Assembly: GCF_027579695.1 (NCBI RefSeq)
Contig: NC_083575.1
Location: forward strand, 35,935,382-35,999,381
DNA: 64,000 nt
Reading direction: 5' to 3'
From: Neoarius graeffei
Lineage: Eukaryota > Chordata > Actinopteri > Siluriformes > Ariidae
In this document: positions 23,224-33,400 of the stretch, one piece after another
Layout of the letters: each line of letters begins with the position of its first letter
Numbering within the stretch: position 1 is the stretch's first letter
Translations under genes and position numbers: made by a program
The notes under the pieces: model-generated
What the model saw: only the letters and a program-made list of their open reading frames with translations
Told to the model about the DNA's origin: nothing
The model's database searches: none

Positions 23224-23589
23224 TCTCATCTCATTATCTCTAGCCGCTTTATCCTGTTCTACAGGGTCGCAGGCAAGCTGGAGCCTATCCCAGCTGACTA
23301 CGGGCGAAAGGCGGGGTACACCCTGGACAAGTCGCCAGGTCATCACAGGGCTGACACATAGACACAGACAACCATTCATACTCACATTCACACCTACGGT
23401 CAATTTAGAGTCACCAGTTAACCTAACCTGCATGTCATTGGACTGTGGGGGAAACCGGAGCACCCGGAGGAAACCCACACGGACACGGGGAGAACATGCA
23501 AACTCCGCACAGAAAGGCCCTCGCCGGCCACGGGGCTCGAACCCGGACCTTCTTGCTGTGAAGCGACAGCGCTAACCACTGCACCACCC
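23224..23589 (-). mobile_element. tRNA-derived SINE, Mermaid/DANA type, copy 6, inside an ATT microsatellite
   Basis: Minus-strand copy lacking only the outermost bases of the tRNA head (CACCACCC then ATT). It lies between two ATT-repeat tracts (23207-23223 and 23590-23616), so the target duplication is part of the microsatellite and cannot be delimited. Confidence 0.9.
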
Positions 23590-23616
23590 ATTATTATTAT
23601 TATTATTATTATTATT
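23590..23616. repeat. (ATT)n microsatellite
   Basis: Nine ATT units to the right of the SINE; a shorter tract at 23207-23223 lies to its left. Confidence 0.95.
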
Positions 23617-24442
23617 GAAATAAGGATTACAGGCCTTTGTTTACTCTATCCTGACAATTATAAACCTATATTCACAAATGATGCAGATGTAGATAGGTAC
23701 CTTGGAGACAGCACTACCAAATTGTCTGCCTGTCTCAACTAATTAGCATGATTAGCATGCTAGTGGATCACCATGGAGATGAAATGTGTGGATGCACATT
23801 AATTTCAGAGGGGTGATAAAAGGATGACCCATAGATAAATCCAGCTTTTTTTTTTATGATGGAATGGATAATCGCAATTTTAGAGTCTGACAACAACTAT
23901 AAATGGCACATAGAACAAATGAGCACGTTTTAAAATGACTAACTAAAAATGGAAACTTGTTCAGTGAAGGTTATTAATTACAGAAGTAGCAGCTTGTCCA
24001 TGGTGGGGCAAAGTCATCATTCAAATCTCCACACATTTTCAATTCTTTTGAAATGCTGTACTAATTACCTCTTTTGAACGACCAGCATTTTAAAAAATTT
24101 GTCATTTACCAGATAGACATTGATGTTTCACGGACTGGCTTGCATTTCTTGAGGGCGCACAACCACGGGGCAGTGAGATCACTTCCCTAGAGTTATTAAC
24201 GCACCTGATGGTCAAAAACAAGAAATGCAACAAGCTTTAATAAAGGGAATCATGCTGCCCCATACTTGCTCTAAGAACATTTTCATGACAAGGTTGCCAG
24301 ATTAGACTAGTTTAAAAATATTCTGCAGCTGCCAAGACATTGTTTTATAGCAAATTGGAATTTTTTTTTATCCACAAAGGAAAAGTGTAAGTACAAACAG
24401 GATGTCTATGAACCATTATTATTATAAGATATGTTGCAAAGA
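23617..24442. other. Unassigned AT-rich DNA
   Basis: No gene or repeat family recognised. Confidence 0.5.
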
Positions 24443-24779
24443 GGGTGGCGTGGTGGTGTAGTGGTTAGCACGGTCGCCTCACAGCAAGAAGGTTCTGGGT
24501 TCGAACCCAGCGGCTGGTGAGGGCCTTTCCGTTAGGAGTTTGCATGTTCTCCCCGTGTCTGCGTGGGTTTCCTCCACAGTCCAAAGACATGAAGTTAGGT
24601 TAACATGGGGTGGCCTTGGGCTGAAGTGCCCTTGAGCAAGGTACCTGACCCCTGACTGCTCCCCGGGTGCTCTGGTGTGGCTGCCCATTGCTCTGGGCGT
24701 GTGTTCACTGCTTCAGATGGGTTAAATGCAGAGGATGAATTTCAGTGTGCATGTGACAAATAAAGGTTTCTTCTTCTTA
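24443..24779 (+). mobile_element. Mermaid/DANA-type SINE, alternative-tail subfamily
   Basis: Plus-strand full copy. The tRNA-like head (GGTGGTGTAGTGGTTAGCAC; B box GGTTCGAACCC) and the ATGTTCTCCCCGTGTCTGCG block are shared with the other copies. After the GACATGAAGTTAGGTTAAC block it switches to a different tail (GTGGCCTTGGGCTGA, ATGCAGAGGATGAATTTCA) ending AATAAAGG and TTC repeats, like 19674-19889. A short AAAGA repeat on both sides may be the target duplication. Confidence 0.88.
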
Positions 24780-24820
24780 AAGATTTACAGAGGAAAACGG
24801 GGATTATGAATTTCCCAGTC

Positions 24821-25095
24821 TGTTTACACTCTAGAGACTGTTGTGTGTGAAAATCCCAGGAGATCAGCAGTTACTGAAATACACAAACCAGCCCAACTGG
24901 CACCAACAAACACGCCACTGTTAAAATCACAGACATCATTCTTTGTCATATTCTGATGTTTGATATGAACATTAACTGAAGCTCTTGGCCTGTATCTACA
25001 TGATTTTATGCACTGTGCTGCTGTCACATGATTGACTGACTGCATAAATGAGCAGGTGTATAAGTGTTCCTACTAAAGTAAATGGTGAGTGTATA
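24821..25095 (-). pseudogene. Truncated Tc1-like element, terminal repeat and transposase N-terminus
   Basis: The minus strand starts at a terminal repeat resembling TACACTCACC-(N)-CTTTATTAGGAACAC (25095-25065). It continues into a transposase N-terminal frame that includes ISVTADLLGFSHTTVSRV, the helix-turn-helix segment of a teleost Tc1 family. The frame stops shortly after and the catalytic part is missing. The terminal repeat matters because a similar word recurs in every unit of the array at 29.7-64 kb. Confidence 0.75.
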
Positions 25096-25496
25096 TCAAG
25101 TGTAATAACCTTTTGACTTCATTTTGTTTGAGGCTATGTTTTTATTCATCTATGGCCACGAGCTGCTGCTTTACAGGAGGAACGGTTATTGTCAGGTTTA
25201 AAACAAGATGGATACCACAGTGTTTGGACAGGCATCAGAGGACCAGAATGTCAGCAGTAACTCACTACTTTCTGATTTAATCTGTAGAAACCTCCAATTG
25301 AAACGCTTCCACGGTGCACACCTCCTGTCTTGTTTGCTTCCAGACTGGAACACCCTAGAGGTTTAAAAGCAAGAAGAAGTGTGGAGAGGAAAAACAAAAC
25401 AATACAAGAAAAATCCCAACTCAAAAAATGTGTTCTGCTTTCAAATCTTATGTCAACCAGGTAACAGGAACTATTAATTAAAGCTTGTCACACTAA

Positions 25497-25498
<2 letters not shown>

Positions 25499-25532
<34 letters not shown>
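25499..25532. repeat. (CA)n microsatellite
   Basis: About sixteen uninterrupted CA units. Confidence 0.97.
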
Positions 25533-25534
<2 letters not shown>

Positions 25535-26223
25535 CAGCCATCACTCTTTGAGTTGAATTGACAGAATAATGTAGTCCATAGCTTTTGAGCACAAGCACTG
25601 GCTGCATACTAAGAATAGGGCCTGTCAGCCGCTGTTGCCTAAGTGCAGCAAGCCATCTGTCACCCCATTGCTGCCCGCCACTCTAGCCTTCAGGATGGAA
25701 ATCGTGCCAATCAGTCACTGAAGCCCCTTTCACATATGAAATCTGTTAATGTATGAGGTAAAACAACATGGAATAGATCATAAATTTTCATTCCCGCTTA
25801 GTCTTGCAGAAAGGAAAAGTTACAGATATTGTGTATTCCCATTTAATGGAATGCTACAGAGTGTGAACCATGTAAGACAGGATATGATGTCTACTTCATA
25901 AAGTGGCAAGTCTGTCGTTGTGAGAAACCCAAGCTGAGACATTAGCTAGTTTGCAGCATGGCACAAGTCAAGCTGCATCACATCTCTGTTATTCACTTCC
26001 TGTTTCTGAACATTTGTTTTGTTCAAGTAAAGCCTTTTTATAACATTTTGTTTATACAGTAGGACCGCCGTATCCACTGACTCGCTCGAGCATCTAAACA
26101 CCCTGCTTATAGACAGCATTAATCACAAAGATCTGCTTTCACTTTTATGAAAGCATTTTATGAAAGCACTTTTATGAAAAACAATAAAAAATATTAAGTG
26201 GAAATGTCAGAATCCTGTTCATT

Positions 26224-26224
<1 letters not shown>

Positions 26225-26255
<31 letters not shown>
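26225..26255. repeat. (GA)n microsatellite
   Basis: About fifteen uninterrupted GA units. Confidence 0.97.
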
Positions 26256-26256
<1 letters not shown>

Positions 26257-26639
26257 ACATTCACATAACTTATTACAGTACATTGTTTTAGCTATTTTAT
26301 TATTACAGACTATTGTTGATGTCACACTGTGTGCAACCTAGAAACTAAACTTTATCATAGATATGCATGTACAGTTAGGTCCATAAATATTTGGACAGAG
26401 GCAACATTTTTCTAATTTTGGTTCTGTACATTACCACAATGAATTGTGAACAAAACAATTCAGATGCAGTTGAAGTTCAGACATTCAGCTTTAATTCAGT
26501 GGGTTGAACAAAATGATTGCATAAAAATGTGAGGAACTAAAGCATTTTTTAAACACAATCCCTTCATTTCAGGGGCTCAAAAGTAATTGGACAAATTAAA
26601 TAATTGTAAATAAAATGTTCATTGCTAATACTTGGTTGA

Positions 26640-27726
26640 AAACCCTTTGTTGGCAATGACTGCCTGAAGTCTTGAACTCATGGACATCACCAGACGCTGC
26701 GTTTCCTCCTTTTTAATGCTCTGCCAGGCCTTTACTGCAGCAGTTTTCAGTTGCTGTTTGTTTGTGGGCCTTTCTGTCTGAAGTTTAGTCTTTAACAAGT
26801 GAAATGCAGGCTCAATTGGGTTGAGATCAGGTGACTGACTTGGCCATTCAAGAATATTCCACTTCTTTAAACTATAAACTCTATAAACTATAAACTTCTA
26901 TAAACTCCTGGGTTGCTTTGGCTTTATGTTTTGGGTCATTGTCCATCTGTATTATGAAACGCCAACCAATCAGTTTGGCTGCATTTGGCTGGATTTGAGC
27001 ACACAGTATGTCTCTGAATACCTCAGAATTCATCCGGCTGCTTCTGTCCTGTGTCACATCATCAATAAACATTAGTGACCCAGTGCCACTGGCAGCCATG
27101 CATGCCCAAGCCATCACACTGCCTCCGCCGTGTTTTACAGATGATGTGGTATGCTTTGGATCATGAGCTGTACCACGCCTTTGCCATACTTTTTTCTTGC
27201 CATCATTCTGGTAGAGGTTGATCTTGGTTTCATCTGTCCAAAGAATGTTCTTCCAGAACTGTGCTGGCTTTTTTAGATGTTTTTTAGCAAAGTCCAATCT
27301 AGCCTTTTTATTCTTGAGGCTTATGAGTGGCTTGCACTGTGCAGTGAACCCTCTGTATTTACTTTCATACAGTCTTCTCTTTATGGTAGATTTGGATATT
27401 GATACGCCTACCTCCTGGAGAGTGTTGTTCACTTGGTTGGCTGTTGTGAAGGGGTTTCTCTTCACCATGGAAATTATTCTGCAGTCATCCACCACTGTTG
27501 TCTTCTGTGAGTGTCCAGGTCTTTTTGCATTGATGAGTTCACCAGTGCTTTCTTTCTTTCTCAGGATGTACCAAACTGTAGATTTTGCCACTCCTAATAT
27601 TGTAGCAATTTCTTGGATGGGTTTTTTCTGTTTTTGCAGCTTAAGGACGGCTTGTTTCACCTGCATGGAGAGCTCCTTTGACTGCATGTTTTCTTCACAG
27701 CAAAATCTTCCAAATGCAAGCACCAC
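26640..27726 (-). pseudogene. Tc1 transposase, nearly complete, broken by a short repeat expansion
   Basis: Minus strand. The likely start is MQSKELSMQVKQAVLKLQ (27687). A first helix-turn-helix (PIQEIATILGVAKSTVWYIL), a GHSQKTTVVDD linker, a second DNA-binding domain (GVSISKSTIKRRLYESKYRG) and the catalytic part follow. Catalytic residues are D in WTDETK, D in MDNDPK and E in [12 protein letters not shown] (codon at 26811-26813), so all three are kept. The frame stops at 26881 within a stretch of repeated TTTATAG words (26868-26900). Past it the protein resumes as [19 protein letters not shown] and runs to IANKGFSTKY near 26640. One local expansion is therefore the main lesion I see, together with N-terminal extension from an upstream ATG. 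Confidence 0.92.
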
Positions 27727-28047
27727 ACCTCAAATCAATTCCAGGCCTTTTATCTGTTTAATTGTGAATGACATAACGAAGGAATTGCCCACACCTGCCC
27801 ATGAAATAGCCTTTGAGTCAATTGTCCAATTACTTTTGGTCCCTTTAAAAACAGGGTGGCACATGTTAAGGAGCTGAAACTCCTAAACCCTTCATCCAAT
27901 TTTAATGTGGATACCCTCAAATGAAAGCTGAAAGTCTGGACTTTATGTCCATGTCCATTATATAACTATAACTTGAATATTGTGGCAGTTCTTGTGTATG
28001 GGCGGAGCACAGAAGATGGCAAGACAGAGCTCAGGTTGATGAACCGT

Positions 28048-28053
28048 TTTATT
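28048..28053 (-). terminator. Polyadenylation signal of the solo LTR
   Basis: Minus-strand AATAAA downstream of the TATA-like box within the LTR. Confidence 0.6.
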
Positions 28054-28151
28054 GTCACACTTTTCAGTCTAACTTAGTTCGAAACCACAGACAGCCACAC
28101 ACACAACCGGCGTCTGGTTCGGGGGAAGCTCCTCTGCTCTCTGCTCTCCCT

Positions 28152-28160
28152 CTTTAAATA
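28152..28160 (-). promoter_or_regulatory. TATA-like box of the solo LTR
   Basis: Minus-strand TATTTAAAG, about 100 bases upstream of the polyadenylation signal of the same LTR. Confidence 0.6.
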
Positions 28161-28362
28161 GGGCGTGGTCACTGGGAAGACACACACAAACACAGGTTAA
28201 TTGACGTGAGGTGTAGTGATTCTGCCACTTACCTTCCCTGACTCCGCCCTCCTGTCACAGACCGGCGCTTGACCACGCCCCCGCTGCCACAAATATGTTT
28301 CAGTAAACAGGTAAAAAAACAAAATTTGTGTCAGTGTCCAAATATATATGGACTTAACTGTA

Positions 28363-29509
28363 TGTATGTATGTATACAAAAAACAAGCTTTACATTATGG
28401 TTCGCTTCTATCTGTGGTTTCTGTTATTCTTTTTACATCTTGGAAGTATCCTCTATGGATATGATGCTCACATTGTATCTGCTCATGTTTTCTTTACTTG
28501 TTGTTTTGCTTTAGATGAGTAGTGCCATTGCAATATTACTACGTCATCATTTACGTCACCGCTAACAACATCATGACCGGTCACAACACATAAATCTGAT
28601 GGTTCTGATTCCCACTGGAGCTGTGACAAAAGTTTTCCGTAAATGTTACTAGGTTGCCAGGGGATACATTAATGTTCGACTTTGTCGTTTTACTCCCGTT
28701 CCCACAGGACACCATTACAGAATGATAACGGAAAATGTAAAATTTTCATTGTGAGTTAGAATGAGGTATGAGATGACACCTCTCTGTTAACTTTTTCCTA
28801 AGTAACATATACAATGGACTGTGAAACACGAATCCAGAGGTGTTTATTTGTGTCATTCTGAACAACATTTTTCCCACCTGACGAAACAGGAAGGCAGGTC
28901 ACGTGTGTGCATCACAGGGAGGCAGAATGTGTGCATCATGTGTAGACATTACATCACATCAAACACTTTTCTGCTCAGATTATTTAATATGAAGCCTTTA
29001 CATTTTAGTAGACACTTTAATTAGATGCACACTGACATTGCTCTGCTCCATGATTCTTAAACAATACTATTTGGAGCAGCAACAATTATTTAATTAAACT
29101 AACAGATCAGGATAACTTGTCCTCTAGCACAATCTTCTGTAATTGCATGTGCATTCATATACTCAAATTATGCACTAGTGGTGCTTCAGGGCAGGAATGT
29201 CTAATTTCTTTCTACACAGATCTCCATGTCTAATATTCTGTAAATAATTCCAGAAGGTAATTCTGAAATGTATTACTACAATACTCTGCAACAAAAAGTA
29301 CAAGAAATTATGTATTATTAATTTAGCAATGAATTAAAAATACAACAAACAATGAAAGACTGACATGCCAAGCTAATACACAATAGCCTTTCCTTTTTAA
29401 ATATATATAATAATGAAGTCTTTGGGGTAAACCTGCCGAAAACCTTTTACACATGGATGTGTCAATGTTGTTCCATTCACTTTTAATGGCCTCCCACACA
29501 TAATGTACA
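28363..29509. other. Unassigned DNA before the array
   Basis: No gene or repeat family recognised. Short frames at 28269-28514 and 28821-29024 (+) have no domain. Confidence 0.45.
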
Positions 29510-29675
29510 GAGGTGATTCTAGAGTCTGTTGTGGCCCCAAGCAAAAATTTCCAGGGGGCCCTTCTGACCAGTGTTCATCACCAATATGTTATAAATAATC
29601 TGACACCAATGAAAAATGTATGAAATCAAAGTTTTTTTTAAATTCCAAATGTGAAAATACAATGGTAAAGAAAAA
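29510..29675. mobile_element. Possible hAT terminal fragment next to the array
   Basis: CAGAGGTGATTCTAGAGTCT has the CAGAGGTG start typical of Tol2-like hAT ends, followed by GGCCCCAAGCAAAAATTTCC. Only one end is visible, because the tandem array begins at 29676. The identification rests on the terminal motif alone. Confidence 0.35.
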
Positions 29676-31196
29676 CTAGACCGGACAATTCCCCGGGGGA
29701 AATTGTGAGAGGATGCAGTGCGCGAAGCAATTCGGTCACGCATGTTTGCTGGCCGTGAATGTGTGACCCGCAATGATGTTTCAGTGCAATGATCATGTGT
29801 GTGCTTGAGACAGCAGCCGTCATGAATAAGAACTATTCAAGATTATGAACAAAGTGACTACAGGCGGAAATTAGCATGTACTGCTATAACCTGGGACAGA
29901 CATCTGTCCTTACCACAAGGATAATGTTTAATTTGTGCACTGTCCCTTTTAAAAATAAAATAAACTCTAAACTCTAAGAAGTGTGTTTGTAGTTTGTATG
30001 TACGAACAGAAGTGTTCCTAATAAAGTGGGCGGCTAAGGTGAGGCCTGTCGGCTGCCCTCCTCTCAGTTTCTCAGAGCAGCGGATGTTTGAAAAAGTGCT
30101 TTTTTTTCCAATTAATTCCATAGAAATGAATGGGGTTTTTTTGGGACAAGTGTGACTACTACTTTTGAGAAAATTATGTCTGTAGTGTGAAATTTGTGGC
30201 TGAAAACAGTTTAAGTTTGAAATTTTGAGCATGATGTGTGTGTGCTTGAGACAGCTTTTCCCTCTGCCCCGTCACTGGCCCCAATTGGCATGGTGACGGG
30301 CCTGAACAGGAGAGTTAAGAAACACACACAAGATTATGTCAGGTGTCTGCTGTGTTTTTTGCAAAGAGTAGGCCTCGAACAATCACAAATAACTCGACAA
30401 CGGAAGCAGCTATTCACAAAATTCTTTCACAGTGAGCGCTAGAAGGGTCTCCTGAATAAAATGATGTATTTTTTTGTTTGTATTGTTAAAAATGAGGACG
30501 CTACAGGGAGTTAAAAACGAGTGACTTTTCAGCAACGTTTATACTGGGAGTCAATGAGGCCGCTCACCTGTGCTCTCCTCACTTTGAGGCTTGTCATTCA
30601 AAAACCGTAAATCCTATCGTTTAGGTAGACACATTGTGTGAATCAGGACAAGTTTTCCTACTACTTTTGAGAAAATCATGTCTGTAGAGTGAAATTTGTG
30701 GCTGAAAACACGGTTTAAGCGAGAAAGTTTGAGCTTTTTTTTGAAGCCGCCTACACTCTAAGCTTAACGACCCTCACTGGTGTGTAACGCAATAGACACC
30801 CATTCAAAAGCCGGATTTTCTCCCAGAAACCACATGGCGTTTGAACCGGGCCTGATCCGAAAGTGTAAAACCTAGCAGAAAAGTTGAATGCCAGATCCAC
30901 AGAGGAGAAGTTTTCCTACGTTTTAGAGTTTGAATCATGTCTCTAGGTGAAAGCATGCCAGAGCAGTGGATGTTTGAAAAACATTGAAAAAGTGCTTTTT
31001 TTTCAATTAATTCCATAGAAATGAATGGGGTTTTTTGGGGCGATTTTTTCGCGACTACGTCGCGAAAAAATCGTATTCTATAGAGAAAAGTAATAGCATA
31101 GCGAGTCCGATCGAGCCGCACGTTTTGATATATTGTTTGTCTGTGTGCGACGTACGGTTATTGAGTTATTCGAAATCAAAATTTGCGTAGGAATAA
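29676..31196 (-). repeat. Array unit 1 (1521 bp, with block D)
   Basis: First unit, abutting non-array DNA at its CTAG end. Block D lies at about 30045-30375 in place of the start of block B. It ends with linker ATAA before the next CTAG. Confidence 0.85.
31041..31073. repeat. 33-bp palindrome in block C (representative copy)
   Basis: CGATTTTTTCGCGAC, a 3-base centre TAC, then the exact inverted arm GTCGCGAAAAAATCG. A recognisable copy sits near the end of block C in nearly every unit (for example 33226-33258, 40666-40698, 43006-43038, 49418-49450); some have one arm mutated. Confidence 0.9.
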
Positions 31197-33400
31197 CTAG
31201 ACCGGACAATTCCCCGGGGGAAATTGTGAGAGGATGCAGTGCGCGAAGCAATTCGCTCACGCATGTTCGCTGGCCGTGAATGTGTGACCCGCAATGATGT
31301 TTCAATGCAATGATCGTGTGTGTGCTCGAGACAGCAGCCGTCATGAAGAAGACCTATTCAAGAGTATGACCAAAGTGACTACAGGCGGAAATTAGCATGT
31401 ACTGCTATAACCTGGGACAGACATCTGTCCTTACCACAAGGATAATGTTTAATTTGTGCACTGTCCCTTTTAAAAATAAAATAAACTCTAAACTCTAAGA
31501 AGAGTGTTTGTAGTTTGTATGTACGAACAGAAGTGTTCCTAATAAAGTGGGCGGCTAAGGTGAGGCTGACACACAAGGGCTGGAGTTTTCTACTGTTTTT
31601 TTTATGAAGGACCAGGCCTCGAACAATGACAAATAACTCGACAACGGAAGCAGCTATTCACAAAATTCTTTCACAGTGAGCGCTAGAAGGGTCTCCTGAA
31701 TAAAATGATGTATTTTTTTGTTTGTATTGTTAAAAATGAGGACGCTACAGGGAGTTAAAAACGAGTGACTTTTCAGCAACGTTTATACTGGGAGTCAATG
31801 AGGCCGCTCACCTGTGCTCTCCTCACTTTGAGGCTTGTCATTCAAAAACCGTAAATCCTATCATTTAGGTAGACACATTGTGTGAATCAGGACAAGTTTT
31901 CCTACTACTTTTGAGAAAATCATGTCTGTAGAGTGAAATTTGTGGCTGAAAACACGGTTTAAGCGAGAAAGTTTGAGCTTTTTTTTGAAGCCGCCTACAC
32001 TCTAAGCTTAAAGACCCTCACTGGTGTGTAACGCAATAGACACCCATTCAAAAGCCGGATTTTCTCCCAGAAACCACATGGCGTTTGAACCGGGACTGAT
32101 CCGAAAGTGTAAAACCTAGCAGAAAAGTTGAATGCCAGATCCACAGAGGAGAAGTTTTCCTACGTTTTAGAGTTTGAATCACGTCTCTAGGTGAAAGCAT
32201 GCCAGAGCAGTGGACGTTTGAAAAACGTTGAAAAAGTGCTTTTTTTTCAATTAATTCCATAGAAATGAATGGGGTTTTTTTGGACGATTTTTTCGCGACT
32301 ACGTCGCGAAAAAATCGTATTCTGTAGAGGAAAGTAATAGCATAGCGAGTCCGATCGAGCCGCACGTTTTGATATATTGTTTGTCTGTGTGCGACGTACG
32401 GTTGTGTGACCTGCTATGAAGCTACAATGCCATGATTTATGTGTGTGCTTGAGACAGCCGGCCCCTCCCCTCTGTGCTCGCTTACTGAAGCCAGTAAGCA
32501 TGGTGACAGGCCTGAGCAAGATTTTATCAGGTGTCTGCTGTAAATTGCTATGGACCAGGCCTCGAACAATGACAAATAACTCGACAACGGAAGCAGCTAT
32601 TCACAAAATTCTTTCACAGTGAGCGCTAGAAGGGTCTCCTGAATAAAATGATGTATTTTTTTGTTTGTACTTTTAAAAATAACGACACTAGAGCGATTTA
32701 AAAACGAGTGACTTTTCTCTCACCTTTACAATGGGAGTCAATGAGTCCGCTCACCTGTGCTCTCCTCACTTTGAGGCTTGTCATTCAAAAACCGTAAATC
32801 CTATCGTTTAGGTAGACACATTGTGTGAATCAGGACAAGTTTTCCTACTACTTTTGAGAAAATCATGTCTGTAGAGTGAAATTTGTGGCTGAAAACAGAG
32901 TTTAAGCGAGAAAGTTTGACCTTTTTTTTCAAACTGTCTACACTCTAAGATAATGACCTTCACTGGTGTGTAACGCAATAGACACCCATTCAAAAGCCGG
33001 ATTTTCTCCCAGAAACCACATGGCGGTTGAGCCGGGACTGATCCGAAAGTGTAGAACCTAGCAGAAAAGTTTAATGCCAGATCCACAGAGGAGAAGTTTT
33101 CCTACGTTTTAGAGGTTGAATCACGTCTCTAGGTGAAAGCATGCCAGAGCAGCGGATGTTTGAAAAACGTTGAAAAAGTGCTTTTTTTTCAATTAATTCC
33201 ATAGAAATGAATGGGGTTTTTTTGGGCGATTTTTTCGCGACTACGTCGCGAAAAAATCGCAATCTATAGAGAAAAGTAATAGCATAGCGAGTCCGATCGA
33301 GCCGCACGTTTTGATATATTGTTTGTCTGTGTGCGACGTACGGTTATTGAGTTATTCGAAATCAAAATTTGCGTAGGAATAATAAAAATAAAAATAAAAA
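31197..33400 (-). repeat. Array unit 2 (2204 bp, one and a half units)
   Basis: A full A-B-C unit is followed at 32403 by a partial restart that lacks the CTAG end and contains a unique stretch (GACAGCCGGCCCCTCCCCTC, about 32450-32540), then B and C again. The second C has the variants AAGATAATGACCTTC and GGCGGTTGAGCCGGG shared with 40.3-40.5 kb. Confidence 0.8.

Larger units (their letters stand above)
25096..26369. other. Unassigned DNA with two dinucleotide microsatellites
   Basis: No gene recognised. It contains the CA and GA repeats listed separately. Confidence 0.5.
27981..28291 (-). mobile_element. Solo LTR of a Gypsy-like retrotransposon (311 bp)
   Basis: The element begins TGTGGCAG and ends CTGCCACA, the TG...CA ends of an LTR, with a perfect 5-bp target duplication AATAT (27976-27980, 28292-28296). 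On the minus strand it has a TATTTAAAGAG promoter-like box and, downstream, an AATAAAA polyadenylation signal, in the order expected for U3-R-U5. No internal coding region or second LTR is nearby, so it is a solo LTR left by recombination. Gypsy is the likely class from size and duplication length; other LTR classes with 5-bp duplications are possible. Confidence 0.85.
26372..28360 (-). mobile_element. Tc1/mariner element 3 with an inserted solo LTR
   Basis: The ends are CAGTTAGGTCCATAAATATT and its inverted near-copy (CAGTTAAGTCCATATATATT), flanked by TA (26370-26371, 28361-28362). A 311-bp LTR plus 5-bp duplication interrupts the region beyond the transposase start; without it the element is about 1.67 kb. 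The transposase on the minus strand is almost complete. A TATG microsatellite-like run follows the right end. Confidence 0.93.

Noticed and set aside
27218..27877. 219-residue plus-strand frame
   Set aside because: It is the antisense shadow of the Tc1 transposase on the minus strand.
29940..30020. AATAAA plus GT-rich sequence in block A as a polyadenylation site
   Set aside because: The words occur by composition in AT-rich DNA, and the second AATAAA is part of the Tc1-like terminal word. No transcript evidence.
30236..30442. Plus- and minus-strand frames of 60-160 residues throughout the array
   Set aside because: All are short, shift with small indels between units and have no domain. 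Treated as by-products of the repeat.
30804..31121. A 105-residue minus-strand frame (starting MRLDRTRYAITFLY) recurring at 30804, 32048, 38215, 42750, 49172, 53982 and 63126
   Set aside because: It recurs because the DNA recurs. Other units break it by frameshifts or stops, it overlaps a perfect palindrome, and I recognise no domain. A test of synonymous versus non-synonymous change among units would be needed to claim selection.
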